From assembly GCA_039029935.1 (NCBI GenBank), contig JBCCFC010000112.1:1-16872 (forward strand): a stretch of 16,872 bases of DNA, written 5' to 3'. The DNA is from G039029935 sp039029935 (GTDB lineage Bacteria > Chloroflexota > Anaerolineae > Caldilineales > Caldilineaceae). The notes under the pieces were generated by a model, which saw only the letters and a program-made list of their open reading frames with translations, had not been told where the DNA came from and searched no databases. This document shows, in pieces, positions 8,837-15,569 of this stretch. Positions within the stretch are counted from its first letter, which is position 1. Each line of letters starts with the position of its first letter. A program made the translations under genes and the position numbers.

Positions 8837-11389
8837 TCATAACAAAATCGGCAGCTCAATCACCACCCTGCTCCCCGAAAAGATTTCACTCTGCTTAATA
8901 TAGATCCGACCACCCACATTTTCAACCAATTGCCGAGAAATGTACAGCCCCATCCCGCTGCCTTCACCCTGTCTAGTGGTAAAGCCAAGCTCAAAAATCT
9001 GCTCCCATAACGAACGATGAATGCCCGGACCATCGTCGCCAATTTCGATTTGGATGACTGTCTCGCCATTGGCCCCTTGCAAGCCGTGCCGATTGTTTGA
9101 CCGATTACTTGTCTGCAATGTAATCTCGATCTGCCCACCACTCACCTGTGGACCCTGCTCCTCAGCAAAAATGGCAATATGTTGAATGGCATTGAGCAGC
9201 ACGTTGAGGACAATCTGCTGTAGCTGGCTGGCCTTCATACGTGTCATCAACAGCCGTTCTGGCGGGACCAAATGAAGCCGAATTTTACTGCGGTCAGCCA
9301 GATCACGCACCAACTCTATCGCCGTCCGCACGGTTTCGTCAATCCGTACCATCCCCTCTTGATCCTGCACCGTTACCCGCCCAAACATGCGCGACGTTCG
9401 CGTCAAATTACGTGTGCTTTGATTCAATTGCCCGATTAGCTCATTGGCCTCGTCCAAGACATCGGCAACCATGTCCGCGTTTGATGGACTGTCCTTTTGC
9501 AGTAACTCATTCAACTCCTTCATGGCCTCGCCCAGTGTATCCAGTGTAAAATTAATTGGGCTAAGATGGTGGTTAACCTCATGGACTAGCGCGCGCGAAA
9601 GATGACCCATCAACGCAAGCCGTTGCATTTCGGCAATATGCTCATAGTGTTGTTGCTTTTCAATCGCAGCCCCAACCGCCCGCGCTGTACTCTCTACCAT
9701 ATACTCGACACTGGACGAGAAGCTCACAGGTTGCGCCCAAAAGACAAACAGCGCATAGCAGTGCTGTAAGTCATTGAGGACAGGCACACCCATACACGCT
9801 TGGAAATCAAGCAATGGCTTGAGATATTTTGTGTACGCCTCGGCCTGCTGTATGTTGGGAATTTTGACCATGAGTTGGTCTTCGGCTACATCGCGCACGG
9901 GGCTGTGAATCAAATCTGACAGCACGTCGGTTTTGTAACTAGCGGTTCGGGTCTCTGATAGTAATGTCACTTGACGTTGATAACTATCAACTTTAAACAC
10001 AATCACTCTGGATGCGTGTGTAAATTGTCGGAGTGCCGTGGTTAATTGGTGGATATCATGTTCGGACTGCGTACTAGGACCTGCTTTGGTCCCTGACGAG
10101 TTGGTCTTTGGTCCCGTGACTGTTGATCGTGCCGACTCCTGAAATCGCTGTGTGGGGTTCGCACTATAGACAGATGGTTGATTGATAGAATGCTCGTTCT
10201 TGGCAGAATCGTCAATGTTGCTGACTCTATACTCAACTGGCTCTTCGCCCAAGCGTCGTGGATGACGTTGGGTGCGTTGATCAAAGAATGCCTGTAACAT
10301 CTCTGTGAAGTCTTCGGGTAATAGTGGCTTGACCAGCAGGGTGGCCCCTTTCTCTGCCAATGCATCCAAATCATCACACCGCTCATCGGCGGTTGCCCAA
10401 TCTGTGGTCAATACAAAGTGGGTCTGCGGACGTTGTTTGATCGCATTCTGCACAACGCCAATGCCATCCATCTCCGGAAGCCGCACATCGGTCACAACCA
10501 AATCTGGCTTGTGTTGCTCGATTAAGGCAAGGCCATCAACGCCTGTAAAGGCATTAGTAACCTGATGACCCGCCTGCTGAAACCAACGACAGGTCGCTTT
10601 ATTCTGCTCACTATCGTCTTCAATGACAACCACCGCAAGTGGAGAACTGACTGATGAATGGGTATAGCCAGTTTGTTGAACTGCAACTTCAACGGTATAG
10701 AGATTTATGTTATCCTGTGTGGACGAAAGAACAGAGGCAACCTGAGTCTCTGTTTTTGCATAAGAGGCAGGAGCGAAGACTTGTCGCTGGCGTTGTCGTA
10801 GCCCCATCAAGCTTAACCCAATGCGCCGCCGCTGTACATCAATCGTGTCAACCAAGACACGCACATGATCGCCAATCCAGAACCGCTCGTCTAAATGACC
10901 GGAGAACGGAATCTGTGTGATGTGAAGCAATCCTGTCACGGCTGGTTCCAACTCCACAAAGACACCAAAGTGAACAACGTTTGTAATAACACCGGACACA
11001 ATTTGGTCTTTTTGATAGTGCTCCTCAAGCACTTCCCACGGATCCGACTCCGCCAACCGCAGACTCAATTCTAGCGTCTGTAGGTTATTATTGAGGACCA
11101 ATGCCTTTCGTCTCTCACCGACTTTGAGCGCCTGCTTCAGGGATTGTTTACTGGGCTTGTGCGTTTTTTGAAGATAGTTGACCGTTTTTGGCTGGCTATT
11201 CGCCCTACCGTTCGCACTGTTCGCCCAGCCAATCTCTCGATCTCGAATCAACCCCTGATGTCCATTGGGCAGCTTCACACGCACCCCAATGGGTAAAATT
11301 CGTGTAATCTCCACATTGATGATTGAACCAACCTCAAACGGACCCACTCGCTCTTTAGCCATCAATCCCCCAAATCGAAATCGTATCAT
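8837..11389 (-). CDS. S1-S1-receiver-GAF-histidine kinase fusion protein
   Basis: 850 residues. The N-terminus has two S1-type OB-fold domains: the first at about 17-110 (VGSIINVEITRILPIGVRVK, with a basic insert at about 56-88), the second at about 128-195 (VSGVITNVVHFGVFVELE, GLLHITQI, RRRIGLSL), which is a canonical S1 sequence as in ribosomal protein S1 and PNPase. A receiver follows at 251-370 (E257/D258/D259, phospho-acceptor D301 in VVTDVRLPEMDG, T328, K354), then a GAF-like region at about 440-610 and a histidine kinase core: H-box VHEVNHHLSPI with H603, N-box NVLLNAIQH with N733, G1 GDDGPGI near 784-790, G2 GSGMGL at 810-815. S1 domains bind single-stranded RNA, so RNA binding may be an input or a target. 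It is the first gene of the minus-strand cluster. The ATG at 11389 has GAGG 11-12 nt upstream; Met10 at 11362 with GGGGGA close before it is an alternative start. Confidence 0.88.
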   Translation of the reverse strand: MIRFRFGGLMAKERVGPFEVGSIINVEITRILPIGVRVKLPNGHQGLIRDREIGWANSANGRANSQPKTVNYLQKTHKPSKQSLKQALKVGERRKALVLNNNLQTLELSLRLAESDPWEVLEEHYQKDQIVSGVITNVVHFGVFVELEPAVTGLLHITQIPFSGHLDERFWIGDHVRVLVDTIDVQRRRIGLSLMGLRQRQRQVFAPASYAKTETQVASVLSSTQDNINLYTVEVAVQQTGYTHSSVSSPLAVVVIEDDSEQNKATCRWFQQAGHQVTNAFTGVDGLALIEQHKPDLVVTDVRLPEMDGIGVVQNAIKQRPQTHFVLTTDWATADERCDDLDALAEKGATLLVKPLLPEDFTEMLQAFFDQRTQRHPRRLGEEPVEYRVSNIDDSAKNEHSINQPSVYSANPTQRFQESARSTVTGPKTNSSGTKAGPSTQSEHDIHQLTTALRQFTHASRVIVFKVDSYQRQVTLLSETRTASYKTDVLSDLIHSPVRDVAEDQLMVKIPNIQQAEAYTKYLKPLLDFQACMGVPVLNDLQHCYALFVFWAQPVSFSSSVEYMVESTARAVGAAIEKQQHYEHIAEMQRLALMGHLSRALVHEVNHHLSPINFTLDTLGEAMKELNELLQKDSPSNADMVADVLDEANELIGQLNQSTRNLTRTSRMFGRVTVQDQEGMVRIDETVRTAIELVRDLADRSKIRLHLVPPERLLMTRMKASQLQQIVLNVLLNAIQHIAIFAEEQGPQVSGGQIEITLQTSNRSNNRHGLQGANGETVIQIEIGDDGPGIHRSLWEQIFELGFTTRQGEGSGMGLYISRQLVENVGGRIYIKQSEIFSGSRVVIELPILL

Positions 11390-11423
11390 CTATGGTTGTG
11401 CCTCTGTGTGTTGTATGGTGTCC

Positions 11424-11443
11424 ATCGAAATGTAACTTTCGAT
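11424..11443. promoter_or_regulatory. 7-bp inverted repeat upstream of the S1-kinase gene
   Basis: ATCGAAA at 11424-11430 is perfectly complementary to TTTCGAT at 11437-11443 with a 6-nt spacer. It lies 35 bp upstream of the start of the S1-kinase gene, where an operator or a hairpin in the 5' leader would be expected. No regulator can be assigned. Confidence 0.35.
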
Positions 11444-11449
11444 AGATAT

Positions 11450-11481
11450 CCTGTCATCACCTAATGATAACAGGTTTTTTT
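11450..11481 (+). terminator. Rho-independent terminator, plus strand
   Basis: CCTGTCATCA (11450-11459) pairs with TGATAACAGG (11465-11474), nine of ten positions matching, around a 5-nt loop. It is followed directly by seven T residues on the plus strand. On the minus strand there is no T-run after the stem. No plus-strand gene ends here, so it would stop antisense transcripts leaving the S1-kinase region, or an unrecognised short RNA. Confidence 0.5.
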
Positions 11482-11525
11482 GTATTTTGATCATTCAGAA
11501 TTATGATATTTGATTGGTGCTTACG

Positions 11526-11539
11526 TGACAGAAATGTCA
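11526..11539. promoter_or_regulatory. TGACA-N4-TGTCA inverted repeat
   Basis: A perfect palindromic pair with a 4-nt centre (TGACAGAAATGTCA). On the minus strand it overlaps TTGACA, a consensus -35 hexamer facing the S1-kinase gene, but no convincing -10 lies at 16-18 nt (the nearest TATCAT is 26 nt away). It is a possible operator for the left operon. Confidence 0.3.
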
Positions 11540-11587
11540 AAAATGAAATTCTATGGTCTAATGGTCTTTTTTTGACCAATAAAACGA

Positions 11588-11627
11588 AAAAACAGTTGAA
11601 CCATTCTATACTGGTTCAACTGTTTTT
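11588..11627. terminator. Bidirectional Rho-independent terminator, 16-bp perfect stem
   Basis: AAAAACAGTTGAACCA at 11588-11603 is the exact reverse complement of 11612-11627, with an 8-nt loop. The stem ends in A5/T5, giving T-runs on both strands (six on the minus strand). It sits between two divergently oriented genes, where no terminator is needed unless a short RNA is made in the region. Confidence 0.75.
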
Positions 11628-11716
11628 CATTTTATTTTGGAATTTATTATATTTTTCAATAAATTGTTATTATATGATAGAATTTGAGGTACTATAACGT
11701 AATTGTCAAGTCAAGT

Positions 11717-11763
11717 AAAAAGGAGGAATAGACATCATAACAATTAGTCTATTCCTCCTTTTT
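11717..11763. terminator. Bidirectional Rho-independent terminator, 17-bp perfect stem
   Basis: 11717-11733 (A5-GGAGGAATAGAC) is the exact reverse complement of 11747-11763, with a 13-nt loop and T5 at the end on either strand. It lies 23 bp left of the structured element at 11787-11969 and could form the 3' end of a leftward short RNA, or an attenuator for rightward transcription. Confidence 0.75.
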
Positions 11764-11786
11764 AATGAATTTGCGCCAATAAAACG

Positions 11787-11969
11787 CAAATTATGATAAC
11801 GAGGTATTTGAAAAGAGAGAATCCATGAAGCAACGCTTGCTATAAAGATGCAAGCGATGGATCTAGGGACCCCATCACTCACTACGACCATTAGGTAGAG
11901 AGTGTATTTCTAACGATAGGGTCTACCCGCCTAGATTCTCTACCTTGAAATAAAGCATATCATAGTTTG
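11787..11969. ncRNA. Candidate structured RNA with a perfect three-way junction
   Basis: Hand folding gives an outer stem 11787-11798/11958-11969 (12 pairs, one U.G on the plus strand), then 11801-11805/11942-11946 (five pairs, one G.U on the plus strand), then P1 11816-11821/11936-11941 (six pairs). P1 opens with no unpaired base into P2 (11822-11826/11857-11861 and 11834-11840/11850-11856, with a 7-nt bulge) and P3 (11862-11867/11930-11935 stacked on 11868-11872/11919-11923). P3 is capped by P4 (11876-11885/11895-11904, nine pairs and one A.A). Both wobbles favour the plus strand, that is, a leader of the NB-ARC gene. A promoter-like sequence to the right and a terminator to the left instead suit a leftward RNA of about 270 nt. 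It matches no RNA family I recognise. It could also be a DNA-level structure such as a mobile-element end. Confidence 0.5.
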
Positions 11970-11991
11970 GGCATTTGTGACCTCTCATCTT

Positions 11992-12020
11992 TCTATAAAA
12001 AACTCCCAAAAAACTCCCAA
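11992..12020 (-). promoter_or_regulatory. Sigma70-like promoter facing left
   Basis: On the minus strand TTGGGA (12015-12020) and TATAGA (11992-11997) are separated by exactly 17 nt, each matching the consensus at four of six positions. A start near 11985 would run through the structured element and end at the 11717-11763 terminator. The hexamers are partly made by an A-rich tandem repeat, which raises the risk of a chance match. Confidence 0.35.
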
Positions 12021-12029
12021 AAACCGCCC
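11997..12029. repeat. 11-bp tandem repeat
   Basis: AAAAAACTCCC occurs twice in perfect tandem (11997-12007, 12008-12018), followed by a degenerate third copy AAAAACCGCCC (12019-12029). The 11-bp period puts A-tracts on one face of the helix and may bend the DNA upstream of the NB-ARC gene. Confidence 0.6.
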
Positions 12030-12166
12030 ACCGTGACAGGGCTGAAGTAATTATCATCTTTTCTTCACTAATAAAATTGGAAAAAAGACTTCTGTTTTTG
12101 CTTATGATAGTTATATACAAATTCTGAACCAAATCGTGTTGTAGAAATGAAGGAGTGAGAGGGCTG

Positions 12167-13594
12167 ATGTATTTTGACAATAAGGATATTGAAACAGTAT
12201 TGGAAGTCTGTCGACGTGAGCAAGGGAATATTCCAGCCAGCATCAAGGAGTTGGCACGTTATCAGGCATTGTACAACGCTAATCCCAATGAACCCGCGTA
12301 CATCTATCTCAAACAAATTGTCGGCGAGGCCATAGAGCAATTAGCCGATATATCGGACGACTCACCAGAAGATCAGGGCGACTATGCTAAATTGTTGAAA
12401 GGACGTTTTCTCAACAATAAACCAGTGCATAAACTTGTCGTTGACGATTTGAAGATCAGTGAATCATCATTTTATCGTAAGAAGGCACCTGCTATTGCGG
12501 CATTGACACGAATACTCAATGGTTGGGATAGCCACCAAGATCAGCAACTGCATCAAGAATGGTTTGCACGTTTAGAACCACAAACCTATAACCGTATCTT
12601 TGGCATTCAACCTTATGTTGATCAAATCAGTTCGCTGCTGACTGAGAGTAACTCATCCGACGTCATCTTACTTGAAGGGGTTGGTGGTTTAGGTAAAACA
12701 ACCCTTGCCGATGTGAGCATCCGAGAGATGATAGCAACAAATACATTTGATGACTTTGGTTGGGTCAGTGCTCGAAAATCATTTTTTGCGCCGTTTAACG
12801 AAATTACAGCCATTGAAAACCCACTTGATAACGTGGCGGACTTGATTGAGAACCTAGCTACACAATTGCTGGGACAAGATGCGATGCCGATGCCGTTTTC
12901 AATTGAGAAAGTCGCCCATATACTTGAGGAACGGCTCAAAGATATGCCCCATCTCATCGTGCTTGATAATTTGGAGACAATCCGTACACGACCGGAACAA
13001 CAAAAGCTCATTGCCCACCTACAGCAATTCGCTTCTCCCTCAAAGTTCTTATTAACCTCTCGGTTACATTTTCACGGGACACACCGTATATATAATTACG
13101 CAGTCAAAGAACTTGATGAATCCTCTTCACTCGAATTAATCCGATATAAAGCCCATCAAATGAACATTGACACAATTCTTCATGCACACGATGACGAACT
13201 CCAACCTATTTATCAGCATGTCGGTGGGAACCCGCTAGCTTTGCAACTCGTTGTGGGACAACTAGAGAAAATGTCTTTAGATGTTGTCTTAACAGCCCTC
13301 AAGGAAAGTGCAGGCACAACCATCAGTGCTATGTACCAATATATCTATGAAGATATTTGGAATTCCCTTGACCCAACCAACCAACAAGTACTCCGGTCAT
13401 TTTTGCTTGTTCCAGATGAGGGAGAGACATTTGATGAGATTATGTTTACCAATGAATTGGCGCGAGCAGAAACCATTGATGCGCTTGAATTACTGGTGAT
13501 GAACAACTTGGTTAACTATCACCCAGGCAGCCTACATGAATCAGGTCTTTATACGATTCACAGTTTGACAAAAACATTTTTGGAGAATCGGTGA
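12167..13594 (+). CDS. STAND ATPase (NB-ARC) with N-terminal helix-turn-helix
   Basis: 475 residues from ATG 12167; AAGGAG at 12150-12155 precedes it by 11 nt. A longer GTG start at 12155 overlaps that ribosome site and is unlikely. Residues about 75-118 (LLKGRFLNNKPVHKL, then ISESSFYRKKAPAIAALTRIL) look like a sigma-region-4-type HTH found at the front of some STAND proteins. The NB-ARC core has Walker A GVGGLGKTT at 171-179, Walker B LIVLDNLE at 263-270, the sensor strand KFLLTSR at 293-299 and GGNPLAL at 353-359, equivalent to the GLPL motif. Residues about 400-475 are a winged-helix-like tail. No repeat sensor is present in the chain; the TPR protein encoded 53 bp downstream probably supplies it, giving a split sensor-switch pair. 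Possible roles are transcription control or a conflict/defence switch; the HTH favours the former. Confidence 0.88.
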   Translation: MYFDNKDIETVLEVCRREQGNIPASIKELARYQALYNANPNEPAYIYLKQIVGEAIEQLADISDDSPEDQGDYAKLLKGRFLNNKPVHKLVVDDLKISESSFYRKKAPAIAALTRILNGWDSHQDQQLHQEWFARLEPQTYNRIFGIQPYVDQISSLLTESNSSDVILLEGVGGLGKTTLADVSIREMIATNTFDDFGWVSARKSFFAPFNEITAIENPLDNVADLIENLATQLLGQDAMPMPFSIEKVAHILEERLKDMPHLIVLDNLETIRTRPEQQKLIAHLQQFASPSKFLLTSRLHFHGTHRIYNYAVKELDESSSLELIRYKAHQMNIDTILHAHDDELQPIYQHVGGNPLALQLVVGQLEKMSLDVVLTALKESAGTTISAMYQYIYEDIWNSLDPTNQQVLRSFLLVPDEGETFDEIMFTNELARAETIDALELLVMNNLVNYHPGSLHESGLYTIHSLTKTFLENR

Positions 13595-13618
13595 GTTTAG
13601 CTATCGGTTTAGCTATTG
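13595..13618 (+). repeat. 12-bp tandem duplication between NB-ARC and TPR genes
   Basis: GTTTAGCTATCG (13595-13606) and GTTTAGCTATTG (13607-13618) are adjacent copies differing at one base, beginning directly after the NB-ARC stop codon. This is probably a slippage duplication without function. Confidence 0.5.
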
Positions 13619-13647
13619 GATATGATTATTGATGAAGAGGGTGACAG

Positions 13648-14850
13648 ATGTTGAGCGATCAGAGATTAATCGAAAATAAAACAGAGCGTACAATCCAACA
13701 TATTCGGCGTTATGGCCCGCGTCGTTTGGACCAACGTGACCTGAATCGTGGGTTTCAGGTCTTGCATCGCTCTTTAAATCATCCCGATACATGGTCTTGT
13801 GCGCATCGTTTATTTCAAGAATTGTCTCCCAAAATCGAGCAATCAGATATAGGTTATATTGTCGATTGGCATCGGTTCCTTCATAGAGGAATTGAACGTA
13901 GTCAATCTGTCAAAAAGACAGATGCAGAAGCGTATTTACGGCTGCAACGAGGACATCTACTGCGCTCAATGGGTAAATATGAACAAGCAGAAACCGAATA
14001 TGAAAAGGCTGCAACACTTTATTCTGATTGCAAGAATGAACTGCAACGAGCTAACGCATTAGTCTACCAAGCGCGTACTTTGTGGCGTCAAGGAAAGGCT
14101 AGCGTAACGCGTCTGCTATTGCAACACGTATGGTCAATTTTGATCAATGAAGATTTAGAATCAGAATTGAAAATTCGGGTTTTGGCTCATTACCATTTTT
14201 TGCAAGGCGTTCTTTTCCATACAGTCGAAGCCGACTTGTCCTCAGCGGAAAGAGAATTGCGTGCATCTCTTGAATTATGGTTTAAAACAGAGGATGAGCA
14301 TCAAATTGCACTCGCCGAGTCAAACCTAGGCCCTACGTTACGTGACCAAGGTAAACACATGGAGGCAATTTCCTCCTATGAACGATCAATCGCCACGCTA
14401 AACAACTATGGCGACAAAAAAAACGCTAGGATTTACCAACTAAACTTAAGTAATATTTACCTTGATTTAGAACAGCCTAATAAGGCCCTTACTCATCTTT
14501 TGGCAATCGAACCCGTATTACGTAAGTCTGGAAATAAACAACAGTGGGCAAAAGCACTTACGGGTATCGCAATTGCATATCAAATGCAAAACAAACTAGA
14601 TGATGCTATAGAGAATTTTAATTGTGCATTAGATATATACGATTCTTTTAATATGGAATGGTCATTTGTTGAAGTTGGATATGATGTAAGTATAGTATAT
14701 CAAGTAAAAGGAAGCTATCTACAAGAGTGGGAGATTTTACAGAAGACAAAAAACACTATCGAGCAAAGCCAGAATCCACCTCTCAGCTTTGAGCTTGTTG
14801 AAAAAATTAAAAACAGGCTATTGGAGTTAGAGGAAATATTGAAAAAATAA
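13648..14850 (+). CDS. Tetratricopeptide-repeat protein, partner of the NB-ARC ATPase
   Basis: 400 residues, soluble, no signal peptide. Start ATG has GAGG 7 nt upstream. About seven TPR-like helix pairs can be traced near 94-127, 134-167, 181-215, 221-254, 262-295, 302-335 and 341-374; the clearest is LLRSMGKYEQAETEYEKA at 104-121 and the next LRDQGKHMEAISSYERS at 231-247. The first 90 residues are helical with a basic stretch (HIRRYGPRRLDQRDLNRG) and no repeat. It is 53 bp downstream of the NB-ARC gene with one terminator after it, so the two are almost certainly one operon. TPRs bind peptides or proteins; it may be the sensor arm of the split STAND switch, or a Rap/Rgg-like receptor for the peptide encoded next door. 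The second half is clearly richer in A+T (many ATA, TTT and TTA codons) than the first half and the left operon. Confidence 0.85.
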   Translation: MLSDQRLIENKTERTIQHIRRYGPRRLDQRDLNRGFQVLHRSLNHPDTWSCAHRLFQELSPKIEQSDIGYIVDWHRFLHRGIERSQSVKKTDAEAYLRLQRGHLLRSMGKYEQAETEYEKAATLYSDCKNELQRANALVYQARTLWRQGKASVTRLLLQHVWSILINEDLESELKIRVLAHYHFLQGVLFHTVEADLSSAERELRASLELWFKTEDEHQIALAESNLGPTLRDQGKHMEAISSYERSIATLNNYGDKKNARIYQLNLSNIYLDLEQPNKALTHLLAIEPVLRKSGNKQQWAKALTGIAIAYQMQNKLDDAIENFNCALDIYDSFNMEWSFVEVGYDVSIVYQVKGSYLQEWEILQKTKNTIEQSQNPPLSFELVEKIKNRLLELEEILKK

Positions 14851-14857
14851 ATGAACA

Positions 14858-14908
14858 CCTTGAAAGTAACGTTAGAAAGATGCAACGGTTACTTTCAAGG
14901 CAATTTTT
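14858..14908. terminator. Terminator shared by the TPR gene and the convergent peptide gene
   Basis: CCTTGAAAGTAAC at 14858-14870 is the exact reverse complement of 14888-14900, with three more pairs possible inside, followed by CAATTTTTAT on the plus strand. The minus strand also has a T-rich run (TTTATTTTTTC) beyond the stem, so it can serve both converging genes. It starts 7 nt after the TPR stop. Confidence 0.8.
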
Positions 14909-14943
14909 ATGCTAAATTATATTAGGTGTGTTTTTAGATGTAA

Positions 14944-15111
14944 TTAGCCACCCCAGTCGTCTTGTCCCCGGGCAATCAAGTTCTCAACAGGTTCTTGGGC
15001 AACCTCACTCTCAATCGCCGGAATAGCAACACTCGCAGCACCAACCAAACTCAAGGCCAACGCCAAACCAACAAAAAAACGACGGACAGATGTATTAACA
15101 TTGCTCAACAT
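14944..15111 (-). CDS. Small exported pre-peptide (55 residues)
   Basis: ATG at 15111 has a strong GGAGG 10 nt upstream (GGAGGTTAATCACTT) and opens a 55-codon frame ending in TAA at 14944. The product has a classical signal sequence: basic start (SVRR, 8-11), hydrophobic core FFVGLALALSLVGAASVA at 12-29 and a possible signal-peptidase site SVA|IPA after residue 29. The predicted mature part is only 26 residues, acidic, ending in RGQDDWGG. It has its own promoter region and a shared terminator. Convergence with a TPR protein gene recalls secreted pheromone precursors of the RRNPP class (Phr, SHP), some of which also end in GG. This link is inference; a small secreted peptide or RiPP-like precursor of other function is possible. 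Confidence 0.65.
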   Translation of the reverse strand: MLSNVNTSVRRFFVGLALALSLVGAASVAIPAIESEVAQEPVENLIARGQDDWGG

Positions 15112-15142
15112 AAGTGATTAACCTCCACTTGGGTGTTAGAGG

Positions 15143-15175
15143 CTCATCAAGTTAGGTTAACCCTCATCTTGTTAG
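15143..15175 (-). promoter_or_regulatory. Direct repeats with 20-bp spacing upstream of the peptide gene
   Basis: CTCATCAAGTTAG (15143-15155) and CTCATCTTGTTAG (15163-15175) differ in two central bases and start exactly 20 bp apart, two helical turns. They lie 31-64 bp upstream of the peptide start codon. Such an arrangement is typical of direct-repeat operators for OmpR-type or SARP winged-helix proteins. They could lie in the leader or overlap a promoter; no convincing -10/-35 pair was found. Confidence 0.45.
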
Positions 15176-15236
15176 TGTGAACTACCGAGATGAGACATGC
15201 ATGTTCCCTCAATGAGCAACAATTATTTTTTGCTTT

Positions 15237-15256
15237 GTTGTGATTTGGTTCACAAC
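15237..15256. promoter_or_regulatory. GTTGTGA-N6-TCACAAC inverted repeat
   Basis: Perfect 7-bp arms with a 6-nt centre, 126 bp upstream of the peptide gene. The TGTGA-N6-TCACA core is the arrangement recognised by CRP/FNR-family regulators. No such regulator is in the window, so the match is a family-level suggestion only. Confidence 0.45.
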
Positions 15257-15452
15257 TTGCGCTCATTATGACATGCTTTGGGGACGAATTTCAGCGTCCA
15301 AAGTCGTCAGTATTCTTATTTTTATGTTGTCAATAATCCGTCGCTTTTTCTCGTCAAAGTCACCTCAATCTTAGTTAAGTCTCACAAACCATAATATGAA
15401 TTACTATCAAATACGTCAAACTCGTCTTTGGTATTTATCTTGTAGAGAAATA
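15257..15452. other. Non-coding stretch upstream of the peptide gene
   Basis: No open frame longer than about 20 codons with a ribosome site is visible. CAAAGTC-like words recur around 15299, 15354 and 15433, and a TTGACA hexamer occurs on the minus strand near 15330, without a good -10 at the right distance. It probably holds the promoter of the peptide gene. Confidence 0.3.
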
Positions 15453-15486
15453 AAAAAGAGCAGTGATTGTGATCACTGCTCTTTTT
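15453..15486. terminator. Bidirectional terminator, 15-bp perfect stem
   Basis: AAAAAGAGCAGTGAT (15453-15467) is the exact reverse complement of 15472-15486 with a TGTG loop, giving T-runs on both strands. It lies 83 bp downstream of the stop of the VOC-family gene and separates it from the peptide gene. Confidence 0.85.
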
Positions 15487-15569
15487 GGATTGCACGGCTT
15501 TTCAGCTATACACCTTCACTTAGTTTTCTCAATTCTGTCTAAAGTCAGTTATTCATTACACAGGGGAGG

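Noticed and set aside
11503..11697. 64-codon plus-strand frame in the divergent intergenic region
   Set aside because: It runs straight through the perfect 16-bp terminator at 11588-11627 and its hydrophobic content merely reflects A+T-rich DNA.
11787..11969. Retron msr-msd, tmRNA, RNase P or 6S RNA as identity of the structured element
   Set aside because: No reverse transcriptase nearby, no tRNA-like TPsiC sequence, no RNase P signature and a three-way junction rather than the single long bubbled hairpin of 6S RNA.
11923..12246. 107-codon minus-strand frame over the structured element and the start of the NB-ARC gene
   Set aside because: Overlaps the NB-ARC coding start, has no convincing ribosome site and reads as low-information sequence; much of it comes from A-rich repeats.
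15324..15374. 16-codon plus-strand ORF starting MLSIIRRFF, similar to the start of the exported peptide
   Set aside because: No ribosome site, no hydrophobic core and no export signal; the similarity is limited to a few residues and is probably chance.
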